In this document: one piece after another, positions 62,601 through 64,000 of the stretch
How the letters are laid out: each line of letters begins with the position of its first letter
Numbering within the stretch: position 1 is the stretch's first letter
NCBI GenBank assembly: GCA_029721515.1
Contig: CM056555.1
Location: 727,001 to 791,000, forward strand
Source: Synanceia verrucosa
Taxonomy: Eukaryota > Chordata > Actinopteri > Perciformes > Synanceiidae
Reading direction: 5' to 3'
Length of the DNA: 64,000 nucleotides
Position numbers and translations under genes: made by a program
The notes under the pieces: generated by a model
What the model was told of the DNA's origin: nothing
What the model saw: only the letters and a program-made list of their open reading frames with translations
The model's database searches: none

Positions 62601-62880
62601 AAAATTAAAATGTCTAAAAAGTGATAAATATGCTTTAATATGGTATGTTGAATGGATTTATAGCATAATTTGTGGTTAAATGTTTATAAAAAAGCCATAT
62701 TTTAGTATGTCAAGAAATAGCTCTTTAAAAAAGTCATACTATAGTATGTCGAAAAAGTCAAAAAATGTCAAAAAATGTCAAAAAAAAATAAATAAATTAA
62801 AATGTCCAAAAAGTGATAAATATGCTTTTTTTTGGTATGTTGAATGGATCCATAGCATAATTTGTGGAAAACAAGTAGAG
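50606..62880. repeat. Satellite core, block 2 (about 70 units of ~175 bp)
   Basis: I counted about 70 unit starts (GCCATATTTTAGTATGTCAAG or variants), averaging about 175 bp; the unit 51811-51983 is 173 bp and 76% A+T by hand count. Unit length varies mainly in an A-run before each GCCATA. Each unit has CATACTATAGTATG, a perfect 14-bp palindrome. Two main variants differ at one place: AATACCTCCTGAAAA and AATATCTCTTTAAAA. A third starts GCCAAATTATTACATG (50767, 51114, 55322, 58155, 59387, 60966, 62004). Frames inside it are meaningless. Confidence 0.97.
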
Positions 62881-63150
62881 TAGTAGAGTATTTCAAAATA
62901 CAGTATGTGGAAAGAAAAGTCAAATCATAAAATGTTTTGGAAACGTCACCAAAAATCCTAATTAGATGATTCTGACTGAACTTACAGTATGATTTGTTGA
63001 AAAAAGATGAAAAACAACATATTATAGCTGGCTGAAAAATTTTAAAAATTGTCATAGTGAGATTATTGTGACTCAACATGTAGGGAATTTTTTTGGAAAG
63101 CAGTTGAAAAATTCCATAACATAGCATGCTGATAAATTGAAAAAATGTCT
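62881..63150. repeat. Right edge of satellite: diverged older units
   Basis: GTCACCAAAAATCCTAATTA and TGACTGAACTTACAGTATG words match the left edge near 47230 better than they match the core. The array ends near 63150. Confidence 0.85.
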
Positions 63151-63728
63151 TGGAAATAGGATTAGTGGCAGATTATTCCCCTTCGCTGTTGTAGGATTAC
63201 TCCTCTGATTTTTCATTTTTATATCCCTTTATGAACTGAACACACACACACAGAGGTCTACTCGACACGTTAGGACAAACAGCCATGTGACACAGACGGT
63301 TGTAAAGTGTCTTGGAAGTGGCATCTCTTTCTTTCTCTCCGTCTATCATCACTGCCAGCTGTCATCCTCATCCGTCCCTTCATCTCTATCTCTAATAGGA
63401 ATCCCCTCTCTTTTCTCTCCACACAGCCCTTATTTCAATAATCCCTCACTTTTTTCCTCTTCTGTGTCCCATTTCTCGGTCTATCTCTCCTCCCCTCTGA
63501 CACACATAGAGGTGTCCTATTAACTGTGTTATATAAACACAGTAATGACTAGGATTTTCACTCGTTTATGACACATAAACTTCACAGAGGAAAACGCTGA
63601 GTCCAAACTTTCTATCTCCCTGTTGTGTGTTTTTAATGTCTGTGCTGCTGCTGCCAAACGACTTTCAGAAATCGCTCACCTCTGCCACTCTAACCAGCCT
63701 CCTTCTCTTCTTTTTGTCTTTTTGATAG
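63151..63728 (+). other. Intron-like sequence with a strong 3' splice site
   Basis: Pyrimidine-rich at 63325-63500. CTCTAAC at 63688-63694 fits a branch point, about 35 bases before the AG at 63727-63728, with a clear pyrimidine tract between. Confidence 0.5.
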
Positions 63729-63792
63729 TGATGTGAGGAGTGCACTGAGACTGAAGACTCTGCCGGTTCAAGGAGGTCCTCCGTCTGCAAAG
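63729..63792 (+). CDS. Likely internal exon, unknown gene
   Basis: A 64-base exon with a strong acceptor (CTTCTTTTTGTCTTTTTGATAG) and donor (GCAAAG then GTAAAAG). One base completes a split codon, then 21 codons are open: the residues start DVRSALRLKTL and end GGPPSAK. The other two frames are less useful (the first begins TGA). The intron phases would be 2 before and 0 after. Length suits a vertebrate internal exon. The protein is not recognised. If real, the preceding satellite is intronic in this gene unless the gene starts nearby. Confidence 0.5.
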
Positions 63793-64000
63793 GTAAAAGA
63801 AAGTTTTCCTCTGTCTGCTCTCTGTCTCAGCTTCTGAACGCCAACCTTTACTGCTAGATGAGAAGACGTCAGCAGAATGCAAAACACTAGCTTTGGACAG
63901 AAAACAGCATGCAGCAAATATTAAGAACCAACTTTACACCTACAGTATGCTTAAAAGGCTCACATGCAGCTGTACAAGTACACACACACACACACACACA
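63793..64000 (+). other. Start of following intron, ending in (CA)n
   Basis: Begins GTAAAAGAAAG and ends in a CA run (63980-64000) that continues past the window. Confidence 0.4.

Noticed and set aside
47826..62880. CRISPR-like regular array
   Set aside because: The whole unit repeats with no unique spacers, and the sequence is vertebrate in character.
57637..63127. Open frames of 60-119 codons within the satellite
   Set aside because: They are translations of the AT-rich tandem unit, repeat with the unit, and have no splice or start context.

Overview
This window reads as non-coding DNA from a teleost fish. It has many long (CA/GT)n and (GA)n microsatellites. It also has short TTAA-flanked and hAT-like non-autonomous transposons, LINE 3' tails ending in (ATCT)n, (TTCTA)n or (GGAT)n, and several dispersed sequences familiar from teleost genomes. 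There is no complete ordinary protein-coding gene, no operon, and no rRNA or functional tRNA gene. Nearly all the short open frames are readings of microsatellites, transposons, pyrimidine-rich introns or satellite DNA.

Layout. Positions 1-46.8 kb are ordinary intergenic or intronic sequence carrying about two dozen recognisable repeats. The most coherent family is a roughly 450 bp TTAA-flanked element, piggyBac-like in its ends. It is present seven times: complete at 230-679, internally deleted but with both ends at 33083-33329, and more or less worn at five other sites. Two hAT-type elements still show 8-bp target duplications (19389-19776 and 21744-22323). From 46.86 to 63.15 kb lies a large satellite array of about 83 tandem units of roughly 175 bp and about 76% A+T. 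Older, diverged units form both edges. A LINE tail interrupts the left edge, and a 550 bp GC-richer island (50.05-50.6 kb) interrupts the core. The window ends in a likely exon (63729-63792, + strand) with a strong acceptor, branch point and donor.

Coding signal is limited to four candidate exons, none assigned to a family: 4623-4726 (+, weak), 27097-27357 (-, vertebrate-like codon use), 50422-50561 (-, inside the satellite island, with a downstream AATAAA) and 63729-63792 (+, best supported). If the last is real, much of the window, satellite included, may be the intron of a large + strand gene. That is inference.

Most worth a second look: the satellite, with its internal three-part structure, retained CpG, phased A-tracts and duplicated multi-unit blocks; the gene-like island inside it; and a dispersed repeat carrying a perfect oestrogen-response palindrome fused to a DR1 site.
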